NCBI GenBank assembly: GCA_003427395.1
Contig: BFEA01000212.1
Coordinates: forward strand, 870,300-908,077
DNA length: 37,778 bases
Source: Chara braunii
Taxonomy: Eukaryota; Streptophyta; Charophyceae; Charales; Characeae
Direction: 5' to 3'
The number at the start of each line of letters is the position of its first letter. Within the stretch, counting starts at the first letter, position 1. The notes under the pieces were generated by a model that was not told where the DNA came from, did no database searches, and was given only the letters and a program-made list of their open reading frames with translations. The position numbers and the translations under genes are program-made. Below are positions 1 to 11,710 of this stretch, one piece after another.

Positions 1-1
1 G

Positions 2-2851
2 CCCTTTGGATTACCCAACCGGCCAACCAAGCATCGCATCGAGCTACTACCTGGAGCAGTCCCTCCTAAGGGACGAGTCTACAGGATGTCCCCTGCTGAG
101 TTCGAGGAGCTCAGAAAACAGCTTGAGACCCTGACCAGCAAGGGCTGGATCAGGCCCGACATTTCTGAATTCGGTGTACCCGTTCTCTTTGTACCCAAAG
201 GGAATGGCGATTTGAGAATGTGCATTGACTACAGGGGTCTCAACAAGATCACTAGGAAGAGTACAGAGCCACTTCCTAGGATCGATGACCTTCTGGATAT
301 GGTGCAGGGCTGCACAGTGTTCAACAAAGTCGACCTCAAATCTGGGTACCACTAGATTGAGATGGCAGAGGAGGATGTCTACAAGACAACTTTCAAGACC
401 AGGTATGGTAATTACGAGTTCCTGGTCATGCCATTTGAACTTTGCAATGCCCCACGTACCTTCCAGACAGAGATGCACCGCATCTTCAGGCCTTACCTGG
501 ACAAGTTCACGGTTGTCTACCTGGATGACATCCTGGCATTCAGCAGAACTGCCAAGGAACATGCGGAGCACTTGGCTCTAGTCCTTCAGTCGTTACGCGA
601 CAGCCAGTATAAGATTAACAGAGAGAAGTCATCCTTTGGAGTTCCCTCTGTCATCTATCTGGGTCACGTTATCTCTGGAGATGGCCTGGCTCCTGAAGTA
701 GCCAAGATTGCTGTTATTCAGGAGTGGCCACAGCCACAGACAGTGAGGGATGTCAGGTCCTTCATGGGTTTAGCCTCGTACTACAAAAAGTTTGTCAGGA
801 ACTTTTCTGCAGTGGCTGCACCCCTGACCAACCTAACAAAGAAAGACACTCCTTTTCTTTGGTCCCTTCCCTGTCAGTTGGCCTTCACACGACTCAAGAA
901 GGCCTTGACTCGTGCACCAGTGCTGAAGTTGCCTGACCCCACTTTGCCATTTATCCTGACCACTGACACTAGTCAGTATGACATTGGGGCAGTTCTTCAG
1001 CAGGATGATGGGAATGGTCTACGGCCTGTAGAGTTTATGAGTAAGAAGATCAAGACTCAAAAGTTGTAGGACTTTACCTACAAGAAAGAGCTATATGCTC
1101 TTGTCTGTGCCGTGAAACACTGGAAGCACTTTCTCCTGGGAAGACACTTCAAGATCTTCTCAGATCACTCCACCTTACAGTGGATGAAGTTTCAGGGAGA
1201 GCTGAATGATAAGTTGGCACGGTACATTAAGTTCATCGACATGTATGACTTCGAACTGAAACATAAGAAGGGTTGCTGCAACAAGGTAGCAGACGCCCTC
1301 TCTCGTAAGCCTAACTCTTTTGCACTGATCTCCTCTACTCACTCCTTTGGAGAGGAGCCCCGTCAGATCATCGCTCATCTACTGCCTCAGGACCCGACTT
1401 TTTGACCCATAGTCAGGAATCTGCAAGCAGATCCTAACTCTAAACCAGGATATGCTCTGAGTTCAGATCTGTTGTACACTCACAGCAGAGGGGAGGAGCG
1501 CTTGTGCATTCCCCAGGACCAGCGGCTCATGACACTGCTGATGTCAGAGTGTCATGACGCCCGTGGACATTTTGGGTTCCTAAAGTCCTATGCAGCCCTG
1601 TTGCAGCGCTTCTTTTGGAAGGAGATGCGGAGTGATATGCTGTGCTATGTGGAAACCTGAGAGCTCTGCCAAAGGAATAAGGTCCAGCGTAGGCCTCCTT
1701 TGGGACTGCTCAAACCCTTACCCATACCTGATGGCCCTGCCGAATCTGTGTCGATAGATTTCACAGATTTAGGCAAGACCACCCCTTGTGGCATGCGTCA
1801 GGTTATGGTCTGCGTGGACAGGTTCTCCAAATACGCAGAGTTCATCCTCTTGCCAGAAGTGGCCATAGTTCCGGCTGTGAGAGCAGCCTTTTCAGAGAGG
1901 TGGGTCACACACCATGGACCGCCCACTTCTATAGTCAGTGATAGAGACCCTCGGTTTTGCAGCGATGAGTGGCAGTCCTACTATAAGGACTATCTGCACT
2001 CACGATTGGACATGACTTCTGATCATCTTCCTGAAGCCTATGGTCAGGCTGAAGTGATGAACCAAGTCTTATTCCAATTTCTGCGTCCTGTCATCTCTCC
2101 AGATCAGCAGGACTGGGATCTCCACTTGGCTCGAGCACAGCTTGTGTATAACATGTCTGTCCATTCCTCGACTGGGTTCAGTCCATATCGGTTGCACTGG
2201 GGACGTGAACCACGACAGCCTCTCGATGATATCATCGATAAGTCCAAGTCAGATCTGACTCCAGGCACCGCAGAGTTCACCAGACACTACCGCATAGATG
2301 TGGAAAGAGCACAGACGAACTTGTTCAAGGCCCAGAAGGCCATGATTGAACAAGCTAACCACAACAGGCGGCCTTCCCCCATCCGCACTGGTGATTATGT
2401 CTGGGTAGCGAGCTCTGAGCTGTCGAGGAAAGAGGATATCTCCCCCAAGTTGTTGCCTCGTTACCTGGGTCCATGGCAGGTCTTAGATACAGTGGGCATT
2501 GAACCCTTTGGCCCGTCCTATGTCATTGACATCCCGTTGCATCTACGAACCTACCCGGTCTTTCATGCATCCAAGTTGTTGCCGTTTACCCCAGCTGATG
2601 CATTCCCTGACCGGCCCCCTCAGTTTGGTCCACCGATCCCTGGCAAGGGATATGACGTGGAATGGATTGAGGATGAGTGGGGCACAGGCCCCGATCGGCA
2701 GTATCTTGTGAGGTTCGCATTCCAGCTTCCTTCTGAGAACAGATGGTTCTATGGAAGGGAACTTCTCAAGACAACAGAGTCATTTGTTCTACGATATGAA
2801 GCGGCTCAGAAGGGTAACCTTCCTCGCCGTTCACCTCGTCTACATCCCTAG
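2..2851 (+). pseudogene. Ty3/gypsy element 1 pol (RT, RNase H, integrase, chromodomain-like tail), decayed
   Basis: This is the polyprotein that copies the element RNA into DNA and integrates it. It is cut by the window start, so gag and protease are not visible. One frame runs from base 2 to the stop at 2851 without a frameshift but with in-frame stops at 353, 1067, 1403 and 1658. Reverse transcriptase: [20 protein letters not shown], and the catalytic YLDD at 518-529; the usual FGLCNAP reads FELCNAP. RNase H: TTDTSQYDIGAVL through DHSTLQWM to VADALSRK. Integrase: HDARGH as the zinc-binding His pair, with the stop at 1658 replacing the first Cys of the CxxC; the catalytic region has SIDF, SDRDPRF and GQAEVMN. 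After VFHASKLLPF comes a divergent chromodomain-like module (about 2651-2806, YDVEWIEDEW then YLVRFAFQ). The domain order RT-RNaseH-IN defines Ty3/gypsy. The stops make it inactive. Confidence 0.95.
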
Positions 2852-2871
2852 CTCGGAGGTCCTCGCTCCCC

Positions 2872-2885
2872 GAGGGGGTAAGCCT
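2872..2885 (+). other. Candidate polypurine tract and 3' LTR start of element 1
   Basis: About 20 bases after the pol stop there is a purine run GAGGGGG (2872-2878), followed by TAAGCC and then TGCAATGAC at 2885. A short G-rich purine tract just before a TG dinucleotide is how the 3' LTR of a Ty3/gypsy element normally begins. No second copy of this LTR is in the window, so the boundary cannot be confirmed. Confidence 0.4.
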
Positions 2886-4548
2886 GCAATGACTTGCTGA
2901 TTACGACTGCCGAGACTAACTGCGAGGCTGTATAGTACAGCAGTAGGTTAGATTCGTAACTTTGTTTGGCTGAGGGCTAACCGAGAGACCTACCTGTAAG
3001 GAAAATTCATGAGGGACATATCTGCAAATATGGGAAAATAGGCCCAGCAGTACTTCAAATTTCCCACAGCTACCCTCGCTGTGTTTAGCAGGCCCGGGCT
3101 ACCCCTAGGACAGACAGGCCCTAAGGGCCTAAGTTGATAGACGGTCCTATAGCCTATAGCCGGGTCCGGTAGAGGCTGAGAGGCCGAAACTGAAACAGTA
3201 CCGGTCAGTCAGTCAATCCGGTCTAGGTCTAGGCTAGAGTAGTAGAGGCTATTAATAGTTTTGGGGAATCGGGTTGGGACTTTTGGCAGTTCATTTTCGC
3301 GATCCAGCGTTTGGAGCCAGGAGAGCTTTGGAGCGGCGATTGTCTGCAGGCGGCACCCTGAGACCCTCACTGTGGACAGCATCCATAGCCACCCTGTTGA
3401 GGGCTTGCCATAGGTGGGGCATCCCCTGCGCATCAACCCCTGTGGGTTTCTGCGATTGGCTGGGCTGTGTGGAGACTCTTCACTGAGTCCTTGTGGGTGA
3501 CGACAGCCATAGCTGCCGGTTCTTCGTCAGAGTTGTTCAGCGGCACTGAAGACTTCATCACAGGATCTGTTCTTCATCTGGGTGGTTGGCGCTGGCCTCT
3601 GGGAGGCCAATTCAGTGGCGCTACTAATTGGGTGTAGGATAGAGAGTGGAGTGTGGAGTTCTGGGTGGCGAGAAACTGCAACGATTTGGTTCAATTGGCT
3701 CATCATCAGTGTGTATTCCAATTGTTATCCTCGCAGGTTTTTCCTTGTGATTGGTTGTTGGGAGTATTGTCAGAGAGTGAGAAACACTGTGTGTCCTCTC
3801 CCCATTTGTGCATGGTTGTGCTTCCGCTATCTACTTTGATCTGTGTGCAGTGTGGACTCTGTCTCCTCTCCCCCTTCTCTTCTGCATGTATGGGTGTGTA
3901 TGAGACTGTCTATGTGTGAGTGGCGGTAAAAATCGTCAGGCAACCAAGTTCATAACAAGAGAGCAGCCCAGGCCAGGCATTCTGGCCAGCGCTGGCAATG
4001 CGGAAGTGCTGCTGCGCTCTCGCTTGATGCTGCGCTGCTGCCAAGGGTGCTAACGGGGCGCGAGAGGTGAGGTGGGGCGCTGCAAGGCAGCGAGGCGCTG
4101 GCAGACATAGCCGGGCTGCTGGGCGCCAGGGGGTACAACGAATGATCGGGTGGTCTTTAGGGAAGGAGGCGCTGTGTAGGGTAATCAAGGTCTGATTGAG
4201 GGTGACGAGATACGTACCTCGTACATGAAGAGAGGCCGGCGATGGTGTTGGCAGTCATGTACATTGGTCTTCGATAGTCGAAGTGATCATGTTGCGTGAA
4301 CCGGCTGTAGGTACGCTAGTCAGGTGGAGTAGGCTGGGCGTTGAGCGCCAGACAGGAGAGAGCGACTTTGGATACTGTGTTGGTGTGGCCCACGGGCTTG
4401 GACATTGGCTCATTACTTCATTGTATTACTCTATACGGATGGTTTTCTCGGTGCGTTTGTACTCTGTGCTTGGGACACGACTACTTGTTCAGCTGTGTGA
4501 TTTCGCAACTTGGTTTTATGTATATCGCTCACACTCATATTCCTTGCA
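2886..4548 (+). repeat. Non-coding stretch, probable LTR sequence
   Basis: I see no convincing coding sequence here. The stretch lies between the pol end of element 1 and a tRNA primer-binding site, so it probably contains the 3' LTR of element 1, the 5' LTR of the next element, or both. The CA at 4547-4548 directly before the primer-binding site is a plausible LTR 3' end. The segment is about 1.66 kb, long for one LTR, so it may be composite. Small palindromes occur, for example CTTCGA/TCGAAG near 4268. Confidence 0.35.
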
Positions 4549-4551
4549 ATT

Positions 4552-4563
4552 TGGTATCGGAGC
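4552..4563 (+). promoter_or_regulatory. tRNA-Met primer-binding site
   Basis: TGGTATCGGAGC differs by one base from TGGTATCAGAGC, the site complementary to the 3' end of plant initiator tRNA-Met that primes minus-strand synthesis in many plant LTR elements. It lies four bases after a CA that would end the 5' LTR. It is probably the priming site of element 2, although a leader of about 1.26 kb then separates it from gag. Confidence 0.6.
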
Positions 4564-5823
4564 TGGTTGATGATCGCCGCTTACCTGGCACCTGCGACAT
4601 TGTGACTTGGTGCACTGACGATGCTTCATGTGCAGTGAGGATACTTTGCCGCTGGTTGATTAGCGGGGCCTAGGTGGAGAGGCCGGCCGCTGGAAGGCTG
4701 TGGCGACAGCGTGGGAGATGTGGCGACAGCGGGTGTATGCATGATGATGAGAGTATGCTGACGTGGCATTTTGGCTGAGGTGGCACTGCATTACGTTGTG
4801 AGTGGTACCGAGGCTAATCACCGGTCATCGAAATGCATGTCGGCCCAATTGGTGAGAAATCTGTGGTTGGGGGCAGCTATCTCCAGGTACGTTGTTCCCA
4901 TTCCTTATCTACCCTCTCAATCTCTTTTTACCGTGAGGAAGTGAGTCCAACTTGAGTGTCCTCTCTTTGGTGAGGAGTCATGTGCGCTCTATCTTGAGAG
5001 ACGACATTCTTCTCGGTGGCCCATCTGGCAGGAGAGGGTGGTGCCTTTGAAGGGCCCTGGTTGAAGCACGGGTCATGGTCACCATGCCAACCCATGGGTA
5101 TTAGTACACGCAGGCCATGTTGCTTTTGTCCATTGAGGCTCTTTGCTGCGCTGATAGAAGGGTTGTGCGGACTGACCGGTCCGACGGAGACGCTCCCAGA
5201 CCGTCTATAAATATTTTTGGTTGGGGTTTGAACTGTCCACTGGCTGTGATCGTCGTCCTGATTGCGACGTTAAAGAATTCCGTAGAACTCTAGGGGTTGT
5301 CCTTAAATTGCCTCTTGATCAGTCAGGTCAGCCAGACGTAAGGCTTGTTGCACGCGAGGGTAGATAAAGGGCAGGCTGGTCATAAGCATACTTCTTGGGT
5401 ACAGGGGTGGGCCGTGGTTGCACACCTTAGACACCGCATCTTGATGATGCTCATAGATACGTTGGATACAGGGGAAGGGGATTCCAATTGTGAACTCAAC
5501 TGAACATCACTACCATTTCCATTGTGCATACATCTGCTCATTAGTCTAAGTTTTATTTTTGATTAGTTGGTTGACCGACTGCTGACACCTAACAGACAGA
5601 CTAGAGTAGGACTGTAATCTACCATAGTCAGTTCTGTGCAGAACTAATCATGATAGACCTAGACAATGTGTACAGTTTGTGTAGGTTCTGTTGATGCCGC
5701 TTGAATTAGTAGTCTAGGTAACTCGCCGGACATTTATTTATTTATTTATTTTTAGATCCGGTCAGACGCATGCTGCGGTAGGTTCCAAAGAGGACATTAG
5801 TGCAGACAATGTCTGCCTAGCCC
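4564..5823 (+). other. Leader region upstream of element 2 gag
   Basis: There is no gene here. A good TATA-like box TATAAATA lies at 5206-5213. If it is used, transcription could start inside this leader, or the true 5' LTR of element 2 could lie here and the site at 4552 belong to a different insertion. The sequence does not settle which. The end of the stretch holds a TTTA microsatellite. Confidence 0.4.
5732..5754 (+). repeat. (TTTA)n microsatellite
   Basis: About five and a half TTTA units, 70 bases upstream of the gag start. The flanks GCCGGA and TCCGG are complementary, so the microsatellite sits in the loop of a short hairpin. Confidence 0.9.
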
Positions 5824-7549
5824 ATGAGCGAATCAGACGGTGGGGAGGATCGATCTGACGATAGGAGGCAGACACGACGGGATACCGCTAGGATACCTAT
5901 TGTGTTCCAGGTTCTACTACCAGGAGACGAGAGAAGGCTTAGGGCCGAGAGAAGGGCCCGCAATCTAGAGACTGCGAGAGCCGCAGCAGCTGCGGCTGAA
6001 CGTGCGTTAGCAGCAGCAGCAGCTAGTGCTGTAGCTATGGCTACCTCGACAGCAACTTCTGCTGCTAACTCAACTGGTCAAGTGCTGGGCATGCCGACCA
6101 GTTCACAGTCCATCTCCAGTACGTCAGGAGCTGGCACTAGTCAGATGGCGGGCTCGCAGTTCAGCTCGCCACCTCCACGCACTAGGGAGCAGATGGAGCT
6201 CCAATAAGTCGAGAGGATCCGTTTGAGGCTAGAGGAGGAACTCAGGCTAGAGGGTAGGGAGGCAGACAAGGCTGCGCTAGAGGGGTTAGATGACTCGACC
6301 CTTAGCAACAATGAAAAGATTCTGAAGGCGAGCATCCTGTCCATGCACGCATACATGGACAGTAAACTGGATACAATCCAAGACACCTTAGACCAGATCC
6401 TGAATGCCATGCACAAACCAGGGATCAGGCCAGTAGTCTTGCCGTTGCTGCCATTCTCAGCGACGACAGGCCCCTATGCCGCTCAGTCTGGACCACAACC
6501 AAGTGGTACATCAGCAACAGCCTTATCTCAGACTGTTGCTTCTTCATCTTCCAGTCCAGCGACTGGTGCTACACCACAGTTGCCACCTGCTCGCCAGCGG
6601 GACAGCAATTTCCTTGGTATCCCAAGACTCTCTGAAACCACCTCTAACCTTCTCAGGAGACAAGAAGGATGAGGCTCTCGACACGTGGTTGAGAACGGTT
6701 CCAGTGTGGGTGAGGGCAAAGAGGACATTGGTAGAAGAGGAAGTGATAACTGTTGCATCCTACTTAGAAGGTTCAGCAGCTCACTGGCTAAATGGATTGG
6801 TTGCTTCAAAGGGTTTCGGCAGGAACATGGGTGATTGGGCGCAGACCCACACCCTAAAAAGCTTTATGGACTTAGCGGAAGCGCGTTGGCACAACCCTCA
6901 GCAGGCACAAATTGCCACTGATGGGCTATTGAAGCTTGATGCTAGGAAATACTAGTCAGTGCGAGAGCTTACCACGACCGTAGATCGACTGATGGTTGTC
7001 CCAGTAGTGGAGTACAATCCATAGGTCTTATTGACCACGTTCTTGAGATGTCTTCCCACAGACATGAAGAACTTATTAGCCAGCGAGGCTCGCAGAGAGT
7101 ATCACACGTTTGAGACATTCAACAAGAAGGCTCTAGACTTAGAGGCTACGCTGGGTAGTGCTCAAACCCCTTCTGCGGACGGGAGAAGGAAGAAGAGTCC
7201 ACAAGAGTGGAAGAAGAAGGGTAGTCGATTGATGATGGTTGATTCCGATGGGAATCAAAGTGAGATCGATGATGTTTCTGAGCTTGTGGAGGGAACAGAG
7301 TTAGACGGCGAGGAGAGTGTTGAGGGTAGCAACCTCGCCGCGGTAGTGAAGACTAAGGCAGGAGGCCGCGAGAAGGGCAGTCAACAAAGGGGTCAGGGGC
7401 AAGCCGCCAACCCAAACAAAATAGCTGCTTGGGTTAGAGCTGGCTTGGATCAGGAAGTGTGGTGAGATCGATGGTCGCGTGGTGCTTGCATAAACTGTGG
7501 CGAGTACGGCCATACGCAGTTTAAATGCAAGAACCCGAAGGTCACGTAG
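5824..7549 (+). pseudogene. Ty3/gypsy element 2 gag with CCHC zinc knuckle, decayed
   Basis: Gag is the capsid and nucleocapsid precursor that packages element RNA. The chosen start ATG at 5824 opens a charged, Arg- and Ala-rich N-terminus (MSESDGGEDRSDD). The frame reads to about 6620 with a stop at 6205. It then continues one frame over with FSGDKKDEALDTWL, the start of the conserved retrotransposon Gag core, so there is an indel near 6620-6640. Further in-frame stops are at 6953, 7022, 7463 and 7547. The core continues through AHWLNGL and FLRCLPTDMKNLL. A nucleocapsid zinc knuckle, CINCGEYGHTQFKC, at 7487-7528 matches C-x2-C-x4-H-x4-C exactly. An acidic, Gly-rich linker precedes it. The order gag then protease then RT is as expected. 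Confidence 0.9.
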
Positions 7550-7620
7550 AAGATCCCTCCTAAGGGTGGGTTTCCTTCTTCTCAGTCTGGGGCCTCTACG
7601 AGCTCCAACTCGGGAAACAC

Positions 7621-8280
7621 TTAGGGCCGGTAGAAGATGTAGCAGTTTCTACTCTCGTTGAATCGGGTGATGTACCCTCCCCGGTTCAAGAGTTGGCCAA
7701 AGCTATTGACTCCTAAGTCACCCCGCAGACGCATCCGGACCCAACTATACTTTGTACGTTGGATGTGTCTGAAGCCTTAGAGGACCTTCAAGGTGAGTGG
7801 TCGGCAAGGGACCCTCGTGAGTCCTGGGTGGCACTGAGTAGAGGTCCTAGAGGGGAGCACTTCGTTGTGGAAGTTGATGTGGGTGGTAGCAAGTGCGGCA
7901 CCTTCGTAGACATTGGCTCCACGCTGAACTTCATAAACGTTGACAGACTGTGCCTAAAGGACCGGGTGCAGCGCCTTAGTAGACCGGTAGCATCTACTTT
8001 GGCCAACAAAGAGCGCATGATGGTGGAGGACTACGTTAAAGATGTAGTCCGCATCTTCTCCTACCCAGGAGGAGAGATCAATCGTAAGATATCATTCCTG
8101 GTGAGCGACGAGTTGCCCTTTGACATGTTGTTGGGCATATACTACCTCGAGGTTGCCAAGCCCCAGTTTGACTGGGACAAGAAGGTGTTGAAGCACGAGT
8201 TGCCTAGTGGGAGAACTGTTAGACTGGGTAAGTACAAAGCTAGTAGGTTAATGGACTCCTATGGGTGCTTATGCGCATAA
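7621..8280 (+). pseudogene. Element 2 aspartic protease segment
   Basis: The reading frame is shifted by one relative to the zinc knuckle, and the switch lies between about 7550 and 7621. It has stops at 7714 and 8278. It encodes a retropepsin-type protease that would cut the Gag-Pol polyprotein: EHFVVEVDVGG, then the active-site segment VDIGSTLNFIN, then the C-terminal LLGIYYLEVAKPQFDW that corresponds to the family ILG-x-x-W/Y-L block. The catalytic triplet is normally D-T-G or D-S-G and here reads D-I-G, so the enzyme would probably be inactive even without the stops. The frame continues into RT. I cannot tell whether the Gag-to-protease frame change is a lesion or a relic of programmed frameshifting. 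Confidence 0.85.
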
Positions 8281-11219
8281 ACTTTCTATAATTATTATAA
8301 AGAGAACCAAGAGGAAGGAATGTACTTAGTCTATGTCTCTGCAAAAGGGGAGGCCGTTAAAACACCCCCAGAGATAGAGACCATCGTCGCTAAGTACCTT
8401 GATCTGTTAGAGGAGCCCTCAGGAGTCGTAGACAGGGAGGTTGTCCATGCCATAGAGATCATCCCAGGTAGCAAGACATCTAAAGGGAGAATCTATAGGA
8501 TGGCTCCGACCGAGTTCGACGAGCTTCGTCGGCAACTGAAAGAGCTCACAGAAAAGGGTTGGATACGGTCTAACACTTCCCCCTTTGGCTCACCAGTTCT
8601 TTTTGTTCCAAAGAAAGGGGGAACACTAAGGATGTGCATTGATTATAGAGGCCTCAATGCCATCACCGTTAAGAACGCAGAGCCTCTATCACGCATCGAC
8701 AACCTATTGGATAGGGTGCAGGGATGTAAGTACTATACAAAGATAGACTTGAAATCCGGCTGCCATCAGATTGCCATAAGACCAGAGGACCAACACAAAA
8801 CTGCATTTCAGACCAGGAACGGTCTGTATGAGTTTGTAGTGATGCCCTTTGGCCTTTGCAATGCGCCGGGTACATTCCAGCACGCCATGAATAGGATTTT
8901 CCATAGCTACTTAGATAAGTTCGTTGTAGAACTGTCGAGGAGCATGCTCAACATGTAGACAAAGTACTTTCACTCCTTCGGCAACACAAGTATAAGATAA
9001 ACGCAGAGAAATGCAAGTTCGGTCGCACTCGAATCTTGTACTTGGGTCATGAAGTATCTGCGGACGGGATTAGGCCCGAAGATACGAAAGTGGTTAGCAT
9101 TAGGGACTGGCCATGACCCCAGTCTGTGACTGAGGGCAGATCATTCTTGGGAATGTGTGGTTATTACCGCAACTTCGTGAAGAACTATAGCACGATTGCA
9201 TCTCCCTTGACTGATCTAACTCGACTTGACACACCATGGGATTGGACCGACGAGTGTGAGGCAACGTTCAAACGTTTGAAGCATGCCCTCACGCACCATG
9301 AGGTTCTCACGGTACCCGACCCACAAAGGCCATTTGTTGTAACCATTGACGCAAGCCAATACGGCATTGGCGCAGTGCTGGCTCAGCAGGACGGGAAAAA
9401 GTTGAGACCGGTCGAGTACATAAGCAAAAAGATGCCATCAAAGAAGTTGGCAAAATCCACCTATGAGAGGGAACTCTATGCTCTCTACAAGGCACTTGTC
9501 CACTGGAGGCACTATCTGTTAGGAAGGTTCTTCTATTTGAGAACTGACCATCAGACCCTCAAGTGGATCAAGACACAATCGGTTCTCTCCGATGCACTTA
9601 AACGCTGGATTGAAGTCATAGATCAGTATGACTTCAAGCTAGACTATGTGAAGGGAGAGTACAACAAGGTTGGAGATGCATTGTCTAGAAGGGCAGATTA
9701 CCTGGGTGCGCTGATTTCTGAGTTTGGCCTATCTGAGGATGTAACTCGATCTTTGGAGGAAGCCTACAAGGAAGATCCCATCACGATGGACATCATCAAC
9801 AAACTACAGGCTAAAGACAAGGCCACCACTGATGAGTTTGTGATGGTGGATGGGCTGCTCTTTCTTGAGAAGGCAGGGTTTAAAAGACTAGTTGTTCCAT
9901 CTAGGGAAGATTTGCGTAGTTTGTTTTTAGGAGAATGCCACGACGCAACGGGACACTTCGACTATAAGAAGACTAGTGTTAACCTAGTACAGCGATTTTG
10001 GTGGCCTAATATGTTGGACGATGTAAAGAAGTACGTACATACCGCAGACTCAAGCTCCGCTTGGGTTACTCAAGCCTCTACCCATTCCTGCTGGCCTAGG
10101 ACAGAGTATGTCCATGGACTTCATGGATACTCTCGTGACCAGCAAGAATGGCAAGAGGCACATCTTCGTCATAGTGGATAGGTTCACTAAGTACGCTAGA
10201 TTAATCGCCATGTCAGAAACTGCCAGGATTGAGCACGTTATCAAGTTGTTCATGGACAACTGGGTGCGTGACTTTGGACTTTCGAAAACGATCGTCAGTG
10301 ATAGAGATGTACGTTTCACCAGTGAGATGTGGAAGAAGGCCACTGAACAGATTGGCAGTCAGCTTCAGATGACTTCTGGGAACCATCCCGAAGCAAATGG
10401 GCAGGCTGAACAGATGAACCGAGTGGTGTAGCATCTGCTGAGGCATTACATCAAGCCCAGCTAGGATGACTGGGATGAGAAATTACCTCTCATCGCCAGC
10501 CTGTACAATAACGCTGTACACAGCACCACCAGCGGCAGTCCTAATCAACTGCATCTGGGGTGGAAGCCTAGATCTGCTCTAGACTTCCTCCTGCTTGAAA
10601 ACCGAACTGCTGCAACTCCAGGAACCATTGAATTTGGTATAGAGTATGAGAAACTGACGCAGCAGACTGTCGAACACATCAAGAAATCTCAAGAAGTCAT
10701 GATTGCTTCTGAGAACAAACGTCGCCGACAGTCCACATTTCAGGTAGGGGAACGTGTCTGGGTCAAGGCTAGTGAGTTGGGACAGGAGTTTGGCATCTCT
10801 AGGAAACGAATGCCTCAATATTTCGGTCCCTGGGAAGTCCTGGACATGGTAATGATTTGGATGGTCCCTCGTACGTCATTCGTATCCCTGGTCACTTACG
10901 CACTTACCCTGTTTTTCACACCTCCAAGCTTGCACCTTTCGCTGAGACAGCACAGTTCCCATCACGGAGATATATGCTGCCCCCAACCATGGATGGCCAC
11001 GTGGACGTCGACGATATCCTGGATCACAGAGACACGCCTGTTCCCAAGCCTCCTGGCAGGGGAAGACCTCCCAAACCTGCGAGGGAATACAAAGTACATT
11101 TTAGGCATCATACGGATCAGAAGGAAGATCGATGGATTTCAAGGGAGGAATTTGTCAAGACAGCTCCTCAGATTGTGGCAGATTATGAGAAGAAACTGAA
11201 GGGGAAGGCACCAGCATGA
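8281..11219 (+). pseudogene. Ty3/gypsy element 2 pol (RT, RNase H, integrase, chromodomain), decayed
   Basis: RT runs in frame 1 from about 8320 ([54 protein letters not shown]). At 8927/8928 about 31 bases are missing compared with element 1, exactly the VYLDDILxFS block. Reading resumes in frame 3 with [10 protein letters not shown]. RNase H follows (TIDASQYGIGAVLAQQ, DHQTLKWI, GDALSRRADY), with a stop at 9114. Integrase has HDATGH, but about 26 bases are gone at 10043 including both zinc-ligand cysteines, and the frame changes again. Catalytic Asp, Asp and Glu remain (MDFMD, SDRDVRF, GQAEQMN). Stops are at 10429 and 10462 and a one-base loss is near 10848. The end is a chromodomain (about 11000-11190, VDVDDILDHR, YKVHFRHHTD, RWISREEF), which binds modified histone tails in chromoviruses. 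Confidence 0.95.
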
Positions 11220-11241
11220 AGCATCTCAGCAGACTTTCGAA

Positions 11242-11258
11242 GCTAAGGGGGATGGAAT
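11242..11258 (+). other. Polypurine tract and 3' LTR start of element 2
   Basis: GCTAAGGGGGATGGAA is followed by TGTGAGGAAC at 11258. The same block, TTCGAAGCTAAGGGGGA then a few bases then TGCGAAGA, occurs at both LTR starts of the inverted element at 17482-19723. This supports the site as the plus-strand primer and LTR edge, shared by two related families. The LTR also carries GCCCGCCCTAAGTGAAGGCG at 11333-11352, common to those LTRs. Confidence 0.75.
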
Positions 11259-11530
11259 GTGAGGAACAAGCCCTCAAGGGGCCCTATCAGACATCACATT
11301 GTTCTGGGCTAAGGCCCCCAGCAAGGTTAGTGCCCGCCCTAAGTGAAGGCGGGCCTGAATATTCGTCAAAGGCAAATTCGACATTTTCATATGTGGGTAT
11401 TCAGGCTCTCGCAGCACGCCAGTTGGTTGGGAAAACGCGTGAGCCCCACATTGCTGCGTCATACAGTTGGCCCAGGCCTTGACAGTTGCGCCTGGGCACA
11501 CATACACAAAGGCAGGGCCGATACATTGGG
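11258..11530 (+). repeat. 3' LTR of element 2, 5' part
   Basis: The sequence begins TGTGAGGAACAAGCC after the polypurine tract. Its end is not identifiable because no partner LTR is present in the window. It contains a short imperfect hairpin around CCCGCCCTAAGTGAAGGCGGGC, a conserved LTR landmark also found in the inverted element. Confidence 0.5.
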
Positions 11531-11710
11531 AACACACAGCCCAACAAGTAAATCCCCTGTCTGCTGTTGGTCTGTTGCTGCTCCTTCAACTGTGTGAGCA
11601 ACACACAGCCCAACAAGTAAATCCCCTGTCTGCTGTTGATCTGCTGCATCTTCCTCTCTGACTGTGTGAGTATGCACAGTCCAACAGCAAGTCTCCAGTT
11701 TGCTGCAACA
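11531..11710 (+). repeat. 69-bp tandem repeat, about 2.5 copies
   Basis: Copies start at 11531, 11600 and, more diverged, 11671. Each contains ACACAGCCCAACAAGTAA followed by TCCCCTGTCTGCTGTTG and ends in CTGTGTGAG. Copies 1 and 2 are nearly identical over the first 39 bases. A related word, CCAACAAGTAAGTCTCC, occurs at 30000, linking this stretch to the block at 28.9-31.5 kb. Confidence 0.85.

Noticed and set aside
47-571. A 174-codon minus-strand open frame opposite RT of element 1
   Set aside because: It is the antisense shadow of a conserved reverse-transcriptase domain.
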